Under the pieces are notes generated by a model, which saw only the letters and a program-made list of their open reading frames with translations, did no database searches and was not told the origin of the DNA. A stretch of 13,422 nucleotides of DNA from Flavobacteriales bacterium. GTDB lineage: Bacteria; Bacteroidota; Bacteroidia; Flavobacteriales; JADGDT01. Numbering within the stretch: position 1 is the stretch's first letter; each line of letters begins with the position of its first letter. A program made the position numbers and the translations under genes. Of the stretch, positions 7,515 through 13,422 are shown piece by piece. The stretch lies in the NCBI GenBank assembly GCA_023145275.1, contig JAGLEB010000038.1, forward strand, positions 1 through 13,422. Direction: 5' to 3'.

Positions 7515-8354
7515 ATGCAGCAACTACTTTTCTTTCTTGCTAAAAGGAAACATTTTTTTTTGTTTCTTTTTATTCAGATAATTGCCCTTTGGTTAACTAT
7601 TCAAAATAAAGATTACCACAGAGCTAAATTTGTTAACTCTACAGGTAATTTTATAGGGTCAGTTTACAAATTTGCAAGCAATTGGAATTCATACGTCGGG
7701 CTTATAGAAGAAAACCAGACTTTACTTGAAGAGAATGCAAAACTACACTCTATACTTATGTCTTCAATGTTTAAAATTGGAGAAAACTTCAAGCAGATAA
7801 CTGACACAAATTCAAATAGATATACTCAACAATACAAATTTACAGACGCAAGTGTAGTAAATAACTCTTATAGGAATAGAAATAATCATATTACAATTAA
7901 CAAAGGAATAAAACACGGTATAAAAGCTGAGAATGGAGTCGTTACATCTAATGGAATAATTGGGATTATAGAAAGTGTTGGAGAAAATTACTCTAGTGTA
8001 ATTTCTCTTCTCAACAAAAACTTACTTGTAAATGCTAAGTTAAAAAACTCCAATCATTTCGGTTCACTATCATGGCCAGGAAATGACAGAAACACATTCC
8101 TTTTGAGTGACATTCCTAAAGAGGCCATCTTCGCTATTGGAGACACTATAACAACGGGGGGTTATTCAACGATCTTCCCCGCTGGAATAAATATTGGAGT
8201 TGTTGACAGCTATGAAATTCCAAGTGGCGATAATTACTACGTCATAAAAGTGAAATCATTTATTGATTATGCAAACATAAAATATGTTTACATAATTCAA
8301 AATCTTCACAGCAGAGAATTATCAACTATTGAGAAATCTCGAAATACGAAATGA
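7515..8354 (+). CDS. mreC: Rod shape-determining protein MreC
   Basis: Periplasmic scaffold of the elongasome, which binds and activates PBP2. In the 279 residues there is a short cytoplasmic start, one membrane helix (about 13-30), a coiled coil (about 60-90, with LIEENQTLLEENAKLHSIL as its core), then the beta-rich MreC domain with the family landmarks NKGIKHGIKAENGVVTSNGIIG, the VISLLNKNLLVNAKLKNS stretch and DTITTGGYSTIFPAGINIG. The alternative start for a few residues is not apparent; MQQLLFFL is the usual opening for Bacteroidota MreC. Its stop codon overlaps the mreD start (ATGA at 8351-8354), which suggests translational coupling. The C-terminal tail (about 265-279) is Ser/Lys-rich and probably flexible. 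Confidence 0.95.
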   Translation: MQQLLFFLAKRKHFFLFLFIQIIALWLTIQNKDYHRAKFVNSTGNFIGSVYKFASNWNSYVGLIEENQTLLEENAKLHSILMSSMFKIGENFKQITDTNSNRYTQQYKFTDASVVNNSYRNRNNHITINKGIKHGIKAENGVVTSNGIIGIIESVGENYSSVISLLNKNLLVNAKLKNSNHFGSLSWPGNDRNTFLLSDIPKEAIFAIGDTITTGGYSTIFPAGINIGVVDSYEIPSGDNYYVIKVKSFIDYANIKYVYIIQNLHSRELSTIEKSRNTK

Positions 8355-8857
8355 GAAATAGCATAGCCAACATACTCAGATTTGCACTATTACTCTTTTT
8401 ACAAGTTGTAATAATGAACAATATTAATTTTGGAGGTTACATTAACCCTCAAATATATATCCTATATGTATTTCTATTCCCATACTACAACAAGCACAGA
8501 AGCTTTTTCATATTAAGTAGTTTTTTCTTAGGCCTTTCAATAGATTTCTTCATGAACTCTGGTGGTATTAATGCATTCTCATTGACTCTTATAGCCTACC
8601 TCCGACCAAGTATTTTCAACATAATAATGGGAAACCAAGCTGTAAATGATAAATTATCGTTGAGGGAGTTACCGTTCAGTAAATCTATCACATACGTGTT
8701 ATTATTAACATTTTTTCATCATACAGCCTTATTTTGGTTAGAAAATTTTAGCTTTGACGAATTGGGAATAATGTTTTTCAGAATACTATTAAGCACGCTC
8801 TACTCAACTGTATTTATTTTAATATCACTTTCATTATTTTTCCGTAAGAAACAATAA
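8351..8857 (+). CDS. mreD: Rod shape-determining protein MreD
   Basis: A small integral membrane partner of MreC, needed for elongasome function in rods. The 168 residues are nearly all hydrophobic with five to six predicted helices. The most conserved part of the family is visible at about 60-87: GLSIDFFMNSGGINAFSL followed by IAYLRP, with the Asp in the membrane-embedded GxxxD motif. MreD families diverge strongly, so this short motif plus position between mreC and mrdA carries the identification. It starts within the last codons of mreC (4-base overlap) and ends 40 bases before mrdA. Confidence 0.93.
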   Translation: MRNSIANILRFALLLFLQVVIMNNINFGGYINPQIYILYVFLFPYYNKHRSFFILSSFFLGLSIDFFMNSGGINAFSLTLIAYLRPSIFNIIMGNQAVNDKLSLRELPFSKSITYVLLLTFFHHTALFWLENFSFDELGIMFFRILLSTLYSTVFILISLSLFFRKKQ

Positions 8858-8897
8858 CAGCATAATAAAATTGCACCATTAACCGTATTGATTATAA

Positions 8898-10739
8898 ATG
8901 GATAGGAAATTTTTAGCATTCGTACTATTATTTTCACTGACCCTTACTTTTATTGTTCGATTATTCTTTTTACAAATTATAAACGACTCTTATAAGTTTG
9001 AGTCAGAAAAAAATGCACGCCAAAAAATAATTCAATACCCTAATAGAGGATACGTATACGACAGAAACAACGTTTTACTAGTTACAAATCAACCAGCCTA
9101 TGATTTGATGATTTTACCTAGAAACGTAAAAGATATTGACACTGCAGAATTCTGCAGATTAATAGACATCACTAAAGAAAGCTACATTAAGCGAATAAAA
9201 AAGGCTAAGTCTTATTCGTGGAGAAAACCCAGCATTTTTGTAAGAGAGCTATCAAAGGAAAACTTTGCCTTTTTTCAAGAAAAGATGTTCAAATTTCCAG
9301 GATTCTTCATTCAGAAAAAATCACTTAGAAAATACCCTATTAATTCATCACCTAATGTATTGGGATATGTTAGTGAAGTATCAACTTGGATATTGAAACA
9401 TGACAAGACCGGACACTACAAGATGGGAGACCAAATTGGATTTGCTGGTATCGAGAAATCCTATGAAGAAGAATTAAGAGGTAGAGCCGGTGTGAAATAT
9501 TTTGTAGTTGACGTTCACAACAGGATTCAAGGTTCGTACCACGAAGGTATGTATGACACTATTCCAACAAATGGAAAAGACATAACTTCTACCATTGACA
9601 TTAACTTACAATTATTGGGCGAAAGATTAATGTCGAACAAAAGAGGGGGAATTGTTGCTATTGATCCACAATCAGGTGAGATCCTAGCTTCTATTTCTGC
9701 ACCAGGTTATGATCCAAACTTACTTGTAGGAAGAAAAAGGTCAAGAAATTATTCTAAACTACTAGACTCTGTTGGGAAACCTCTTTACGATAGGGGCTTG
9801 CTTGCCCAATACCCTCCCGGATCGCCTTTTAAAGTAGTAAATGCCCTAGTTGCCCTGCAAGAAGGTGTAATCACTACAGAATCAAAATACACTTGTCACC
9901 ACGGCTTTCATTGGGGAAGTCTTTGGGTGAGATGTCACTGTGGACAGTTCAGCAAACCTCACGACTTACATTCTGCAATATTGAGATCGTGTAACAATTA
10001 TTTCTCGAGAACATATAAGGCTTCAATAGATCATTATAAAACCAGTGAAGAAGGCTTTAAAGTTTGGAGTGATCATGTGAAAAGTTTTGGACTTGGAAAA
10101 TTTTTAAACAACGATTTACCTACGGGAAGAAAGGGCTTAGTCCCATCGGTTGAGATGTACGACAAGCAATACGGAAAAGGCAGATGGAAGCCTACATACA
10201 ATATATCTAACGCAATTGGCCAAGGAGAAATATTAGTTACACCTATTCAGCTTGCAAACATGACTGCGGCAATTGCAAATCACGGATATTACTACACGCC
10301 ACATATTGTAAAAAAAATAAACAATATTGACATTAATAATTCTGATTTCACAAAGAAGAGATTTACAACAATAGACAAAAAACACTTTCAGCCTGTAATC
10401 GATGGCATGGTAGCTGTTTTCGAATCTGAAAGAGGTACGGCGAGGGCATCAAGAGTCCCCGGGATAATACTAGCAGGAAAAACTGGAACAGCACAAAACC
10501 CACATGGACAAGATCACTCAATCTTTATTGCATTTGGACCTGTTGACAATCCTAAAATTGCAATTGCCGTTTTTGTTGAAAATGGATATTGGGGATCAAG
10601 GTGGGCAGCTCCAATTGCTACTCTAATGATTGAAAAATACCTTAAAGGAGAAATTAGTAGAAAGAAATTAGAGGAGAGAATAGTTAATGGTTCTCTTTTA
10701 GATGAATACCAAAAACAAGCACATAGTGAGTCGAAGTAA
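8898..10739 (+). CDS. mrdA: Penicillin-binding protein 2 (elongation transpeptidase)
   Basis: A class B PBP that crosslinks lateral-wall peptidoglycan in the periplasm with RodA. There is an N-terminal membrane helix (about 5-24), a PBP dimerisation/pedestal domain with NRGYVYDRNNVLL (49-61), and a C-terminal transpeptidase domain. The active-site motifs are complete: S309-P-F-K312, S364-C-N366 and K528-T-G530. Between the first two lies a Cys/His-rich insertion, C333-H-H, H338, C346-H-C348, H355, together with C365. In E. coli PBP2 the equivalent region binds zinc through two Asp, one His and the Cys of the second motif, so a zinc site built with more cysteines is a fair inference. 613 residues is normal. 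The 3' end overlaps rodA by 38 bases. A basic tail (RKKLEERI) follows the domain. Confidence 0.97.
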   Translation: MDRKFLAFVLLFSLTLTFIVRLFFLQIINDSYKFESEKNARQKIIQYPNRGYVYDRNNVLLVTNQPAYDLMILPRNVKDIDTAEFCRLIDITKESYIKRIKKAKSYSWRKPSIFVRELSKENFAFFQEKMFKFPGFFIQKKSLRKYPINSSPNVLGYVSEVSTWILKHDKTGHYKMGDQIGFAGIEKSYEEELRGRAGVKYFVVDVHNRIQGSYHEGMYDTIPTNGKDITSTIDINLQLLGERLMSNKRGGIVAIDPQSGEILASISAPGYDPNLLVGRKRSRNYSKLLDSVGKPLYDRGLLAQYPPGSPFKVVNALVALQEGVITTESKYTCHHGFHWGSLWVRCHCGQFSKPHDLHSAILRSCNNYFSRTYKASIDHYKTSEEGFKVWSDHVKSFGLGKFLNNDLPTGRKGLVPSVEMYDKQYGKGRWKPTYNISNAIGQGEILVTPIQLANMTAAIANHGYYYTPHIVKKINNIDINNSDFTKKRFTTIDKKHFQPVIDGMVAVFESERGTARASRVPGIILAGKTGTAQNPHGQDHSIFIAFGPVDNPKIAIAVFVENGYWGSRWAAPIATLMIEKYLKGEISRKKLEERIVNGSLLDEYQKQAHSESK

Positions 10740-11985
10740 AAACATAATCACAAACATTGATTGGTTACTAGTATTGCTATTCGTCCTATTCGTAATAACG
10801 GGATGGCTAAACATATACTCTGCAATCTTAAACAGTGAGCACCTGAGTGTTTTTGATGTTTCTCAAAAATACGGAAAACAGCTAATGCTTATCGTCACAA
10901 GTTTAGTGCTAATTTTTATTACTCTAATGCTAGATGGTAAGTTCTATGAACGATTCTCAAGTGTTATATATGTAATATCTATACTCAGTCTTGTAGGCTT
11001 ATTTATATTTGGTAAAGAGGTGGCAGGAGCTACGTCGTGGTACGGAATTGGTTCTTTTTCGCTTCAGCCTTCAGAGTTTGCGAAATTTGCTACTGCTTTG
11101 GCTATTGCGAAGTATTTAAGCATGCCAAACATTAATTTAAAGAAAGTAAAAGACCAGTTTATCGCCTTTGCAATCATACTACTACCTGCTATAATAATTA
11201 TACCACAACCAGACCCAGGTTCGGCTTTAGTGTACGCAGCATTTCTATTTGTGATGTATCGCGAGGGACTTAATGGCCATTATATTTTCCTCGGATTTTT
11301 AACAGCAACCTTATTTATATTAAGCATAATTGTAGATTATAAAATCATCATTGGTATTACCACTGTTTTCTTAATATTGTATGCTATTTATAGAAACAAG
11401 AAAAGCAAATCAATAAGCCACTTAGCATATTACTTCGGTTATATAGTGTTTTTTCTAACTATTGCCGATTATGTATACGACAACGTTTTAGAAGATAGAC
11501 ACAGAAACAGACTTGAGGTACTATTAGGGATAAAACACGACCCATCGGGAGTTGGGTATAACCAACATCAATCAATGGTCGCTATAGGTTCAGGTGGATT
11601 GATAGGAAAAGGTTTTCTTCAAGGAACGCAAACAAAAGGAGATTTTGTTCCAGAGCAGAGTACTGACTTTATATTTTGTACGGTTGGTGAAGAATGGGGT
11701 TTTTTTGGAAGTTCATTATTTGTTATCCTATTTGCGGCTTTCATTGCTAGAATACTATACAAATCAGAACAACAGAAACTTAAATTCAGCAGAATCTACG
11801 GATACTCTGTTGCTATGATTTTCTTTTTTCATTTTGCCATAAACATCGCTATGGTTATTGGTATTGCTCCAGTAATTGGAATCCCCCTACCCTTCTACAG
11901 CTATGGAGGTTCTTCATTATGGGGTTTCACAGTTTTATTGTTCGTTTTTATTAGATTAGATTCTGAGAATCACAGTGTGTTATAA
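10702..11985 (+). CDS. rodA: Rod shape-determining SEDS glycosyltransferase RodA
   Basis: Polymerises lipid II into glycan strands in the inner membrane and pairs with PBP2. The 427 residues give about ten membrane helices. SEDS landmarks are the TSWYGIGSFSLQPSEFAK block (111-128), QPDPGSALVY (169-178), GSGGLIGKGFLQGTQ (297-310) and FVPEQSTDFIF (315-325), which carries the putative catalytic Asp (D322). The family's closing PVIGIPLPFYSYGGSS covers 390-405. The ATG at 10702 lies 38 bases inside mrdA; a GTG at 10726 would shorten the protein by eight residues and reduce the overlap to 14, and would fit the usual short lead before NIDWL equally well. No ribosome binding site decides. It appears to be the last gene of the operon; no strong terminator follows immediately. 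Confidence 0.96.
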   Translation: MNTKNKHIVSRSKNIITNIDWLLVLLFVLFVITGWLNIYSAILNSEHLSVFDVSQKYGKQLMLIVTSLVLIFITLMLDGKFYERFSSVIYVISILSLVGLFIFGKEVAGATSWYGIGSFSLQPSEFAKFATALAIAKYLSMPNINLKKVKDQFIAFAIILLPAIIIIPQPDPGSALVYAAFLFVMYREGLNGHYIFLGFLTATLFILSIIVDYKIIIGITTVFLILYAIYRNKKSKSISHLAYYFGYIVFFLTIADYVYDNVLEDRHRNRLEVLLGIKHDPSGVGYNQHQSMVAIGSGGLIGKGFLQGTQTKGDFVPEQSTDFIFCTVGEEWGFFGSSLFVILFAAFIARILYKSEQQKLKFSRIYGYSVAMIFFFHFAINIAMVIGIAPVIGIPLPFYSYGGSSLWGFTVLLFVFIRLDSENHSVL

Positions 11986-12098
11986 TTCACGTTTATAATC
12001 ATAAAATTAAGATCGAAATATAAATAGACTGAGGTCAGTAGATAGTTTCATATATATTTTATGATAGACATTCACCACAAAATGGTAACTGAATTTGG

Positions 12099-12117
12099 CA
12101 AAAGATAACATCTTTTG
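12099..12117. repeat. Perfect 8-bp inverted repeat, 3-base spacer
   Basis: CAAAAGAT (12099-12106), AAC, ATCTTTTG (12110-12117). It lies 113 bases after the rodA stop. As RNA it would be a weak AT-rich hairpin without a following T-tract, so it is not a good terminator; as DNA it could be a dimeric-protein site. Function unknown. Confidence 0.5.
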
Positions 12118-12371
12118 ATTATATAAATGCTGTCTTAATTCTTATTGGAACATCTATATAATGCCTCTTAGAAAACGATATATTCTTTTTGGTGACGTAT
12201 GAAAAACTTCAAGGTCGAGATGATCGAAGAGATTGGCATTTTGTTACAGGCACTATATACTAATTTCTCAATCCTCTTGCCTTATTCTAATTTCAAAAGT
12301 AGTTTTTAGAGTCCCCTATAATCTTTTCACTATATTGCGCTAGTATTCTACTACATACTACTACTCAAAAT

Positions 12372-12409
12372 GACTGATATTGACAGTATTCAACTAATCA
12401 GTCTCTTTG
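12372..12409 (+). promoter_or_regulatory. Putative promoter with operator-like inverted repeat
   Basis: TTG (12380-12382), exactly 19 bases, then TCTCTTTG (12402-12409), one mismatch from TAnnTTTG. It would start transcription near 12415, about 30 bases before the DUF4251 ATG. A perfect 7-bp inverted repeat, GACTGAT (12372-12378) and ATCAGTC (12397-12403), brackets the -33 element and runs into the -7 element, the usual layout of a repressor site. No regulator is encoded nearby. Confidence 0.4.
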
Positions 12410-12446
12410 GGTCAAAAAACTATAAATTCATTATAAAAAAATAAAT

Positions 12447-12971
12447 ATGAAACGAGTAATATTCTTTTTCATTGCAATTTCAGCACTTGTAGCTTGCGGC
12501 CCATCAAAACCTTTATCTCCAGAAGAACAAGCTGAGCTAAACGTAAAAAAAGCAAAATACAGAGATATTTTCCAGAGTCAATCTTTTGCTTTAGAAGCAA
12601 ATACTGTATACAACAAAAAAGGACAAAGTATGCATGTGAATTCTACGATAAACTTTGTACTTCTGAAAGAAGGGACTGGAACGCTGCAGCTAGGATTTGA
12701 TCAACTAGTAGGGTGGAATGGTGTTGGAGGAATTACTCTAGATGGTAATGTGAAAAATTATGAAGTTATAGAAGGGTCAGACAGACAGATGCCAAAGGTT
12801 AAATTTGACATGAATGGTGTTCTAGGATGGGCTACAGTAAATATTTCAGTTAATTCGAGTGGAATGGCAAGAGCAACGATTGACGGAAACTTCGGCGAAA
12901 GAATAACTTTTTCAGGACCGATATACAGTCTAGAAGAATCACATATTTATAAGGGATCTTCGTTGTTCTAA
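12447..12971 (+). CDS. DUF4251 domain lipoprotein
   Basis: A 174-residue exported lipoprotein. The signal peptide is clear: MKR, a hydrophobic core (4-14) and lipobox LVAC with the lipidated cysteine at C17, followed by GPSKPLSPEEQAE. The mature part (about 35-170) matches the DUF4251 pattern: FALEAN near 47-52, then STINFVLLKEGTGTLQLGFD, WNGVGGITLDGNV (90-102) and the closing sequence VNISVNSSGMARATIDG. The fold is expected to be beta-rich; the function is not known. The family is essentially confined to Bacteroidota. It is transcribed alone, with a candidate promoter and inverted repeat upstream (12372-12409) and a strong terminator about 190 bases downstream. The CGPSK sequence after the lipobox is shared with the GWxTD lipoprotein at 930-2291. 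Confidence 0.88.
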   Translation: MKRVIFFFIAISALVACGPSKPLSPEEQAELNVKKAKYRDIFQSQSFALEANTVYNKKGQSMHVNSTINFVLLKEGTGTLQLGFDQLVGWNGVGGITLDGNVKNYEVIEGSDRQMPKVKFDMNGVLGWATVNISVNSSGMARATIDGNFGERITFSGPIYSLEESHIYKGSSLF

Positions 12972-13081
12972 AACAGCTAATAAGAGTTTAGTTCTAGCCC
13001 ACATTGCATTTACACTAGCAATATTGCAATATATATTAAACATTTTTGATTTTAGAACAAAGCGTGGAGAGTAACAAGTTC

Positions 13082-13094
13082 ATGTGTCACACAT
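13082..13094. repeat. 13-base palindrome
   Basis: ATGTGT, central C, ACACAT: perfect 6-bp arms. It lies between the DUF4251 stop and the terminator, a position that does not suggest promoter control. Could be chance. Confidence 0.3.
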
Positions 13095-13162
13095 CTACAA
13101 TCCTTTAGTTATGAAGTATTAAAAAAGCCATAACAATTGGAAGTCAACCCTATAATAAGTAA

Positions 13163-13204
13163 AAAAGGAGGAGCTTATCAAAAACTTGATAAGCTCCTCC
13201 TTTT
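13163..13204. terminator. Strong bidirectional intrinsic terminator
   Basis: A perfect 19-bp inverted repeat: left arm 13163-13181 (AAAA, then GGAGGAGCTTATCAA), loop AAAC (13182-13185), right arm 13186-13204 (TTGATAAGCTCCTCC, then TTTT). The GC-rich GGAGGAGC/GCTCCTCC base of the stem with an A-tract before and a T-tract after works in both directions. It lies about 190 bases after the DUF4251 stop and about 150 bases beyond the stop of the left-pointing gene at the right edge, so it plausibly ends both. Confidence 0.9.
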
Positions 13205-13354
13205 GAGCCAAATTATTCTATAAGATTAAATTATAATTAACACAGCAAGAAATGTTTATCACTGTTATATGCCTTCAATCCAGGCAGGCTCTTACTTTTT
13301 TATTCAAGACTAATAACTTGCATTTGACTTCATGCTTGGTAACTATTCAGCAAT

Positions 13355-13422
13355 TTAATAATTTTGCATAGCAATAAGTCTCAAAGCCTGAAAAACATCA
13401 TTTCCATTTTTTAAAGTAGTAT
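13355..13422 (-). CDS. C-terminal end of an unidentified protein, cut by window edge
   Basis: On the minus strand the frame entering at 13420 reads TTLKNGNDVFQALRLIAMQN, then Y and TAA at 13355-13357. The composition is protein-like (an amphipathic helix with DVFQALRLIAMQ) and the stop is followed by a terminator in the right orientation about 150 bases on. Only 21 residues are visible, so no family can be named; a transposase tail is one possibility, but I cannot support it. Confidence 0.4.
   Translation of the reverse strand, partial: TTLKNGNDVFQALRLIAMQNY

Larger units (their letters stand above)
11986..12446. other. Intergenic region between rodA and DUF4251 gene, possible remnants
   Basis: 461 bases without a supportable gene. 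It holds an 8-bp inverted repeat (12099-12117) and, near its right end, the putative DUF4251 promoter with a second inverted repeat. A less AT-rich patch at about 12161-12309 reads MPLRKRYILFGDV (stop 12200-12202), overlapped ATGA-style by a 36-codon frame starting MKNFKVEMIEEIG. A third frame there reads YEKLQGRDDRRDWHFVTG. None is long enough or family-matched, so I read it at most as decayed coding sequence. Confidence 0.4.
12972..13354. other. Intergenic region with palindromes and terminator
   Basis: About 380 bases with no gene on either strand. It holds the palindrome GCAATATTGC (13018-13027), the 13-base palindrome ATGTGT-C-ACACAT (13082-13094), and the strong bidirectional terminator (13163-13204). 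The part after the terminator (13205-13354) belongs to the 3' side of the left-pointing gene at the edge; I see no IS terminal repeat, but only one side would be visible. Confidence 0.5.

Noticed and set aside
12199..12309. 36-codon plus-strand frame starting MKNFKVEMIEEIG as a small gene
   Set aside because: No membrane helix, no recognised family and no good promoter; kept only as part of the possible gene remnant.
1..13422. CRISPR array, complete insertion sequence or prophage
   Set aside because: No spaced direct repeats, no full transposase and no integrase or phage structural gene were seen.

Overview
The window is ordinary chromosomal core sequence from an AT-rich member of the Bacteroidota, most likely a flavobacterium-like lineage. 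The evidence is a set of protein families that cluster in that phylum: a GWxTD-domain lipoprotein, the XrtF-type exosortase, a DUF4251 lipoprotein, and an mreB-mreC-mreD-mrdA-rodA cluster next to purH. There are also several matches to the Bacteroidota promoter form (TTG, about 19 bases, TAnnTTTG). Shine-Dalgarno sequences are nearly absent, as is usual in this phylum.

Left part (1-4764). The window opens inside rpsL (minus strand, C-terminal end off the edge), which has a near-perfect promoter at 364-393. A gap of about 390 bases follows, then a small unannotated candidate gene (665-838) with one membrane helix and a leucine-zipper-like heptad. Next are a GWxTD lipoprotein (plus), an XrtF exosortase-family protein (minus, convergent), a GAF-domain protein of the free-methionine-sulfoxide-reductase type (plus), and a MacB/FtsX-type ABC permease (minus). 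The last two overlap tail to tail by four bases.

Central block (4913-11985). Six genes run in one direction with tight spacing: purH, mreB, mreC, mreD, mrdA (PBP2) and rodA. Gaps are 19, 24, -4, 40 and -38 bases, so one operon is likely. The last five make the elongasome: MreB filaments, the MreC/MreD membrane adaptors, the PBP2 transpeptidase and the RodA glycosyltransferase. Together they direct lateral-wall peptidoglycan synthesis. PurH supplies IMP and is metabolically unrelated.

Right part (11986-13422). A 461-base stretch without a convincing gene holds a perfect 8-bp inverted repeat and possible gene remnants. A DUF4251 lipoprotein follows. Its putative promoter is overlapped by a 7-bp inverted repeat that looks like an operator. 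A perfect 19-bp-stem bidirectional terminator (13163-13204) separates it from a left-pointing gene, of which only the last 21 codons are visible at the window edge.

I did not find a convincing new biological system. The best leads are the small membrane/zipper ORF, the operator-like repeat at the DUF4251 promoter, the exosortase without its usual partner beside it, the loss of one cysteine in the GAF protein, and the Cys/His cluster in PBP2.
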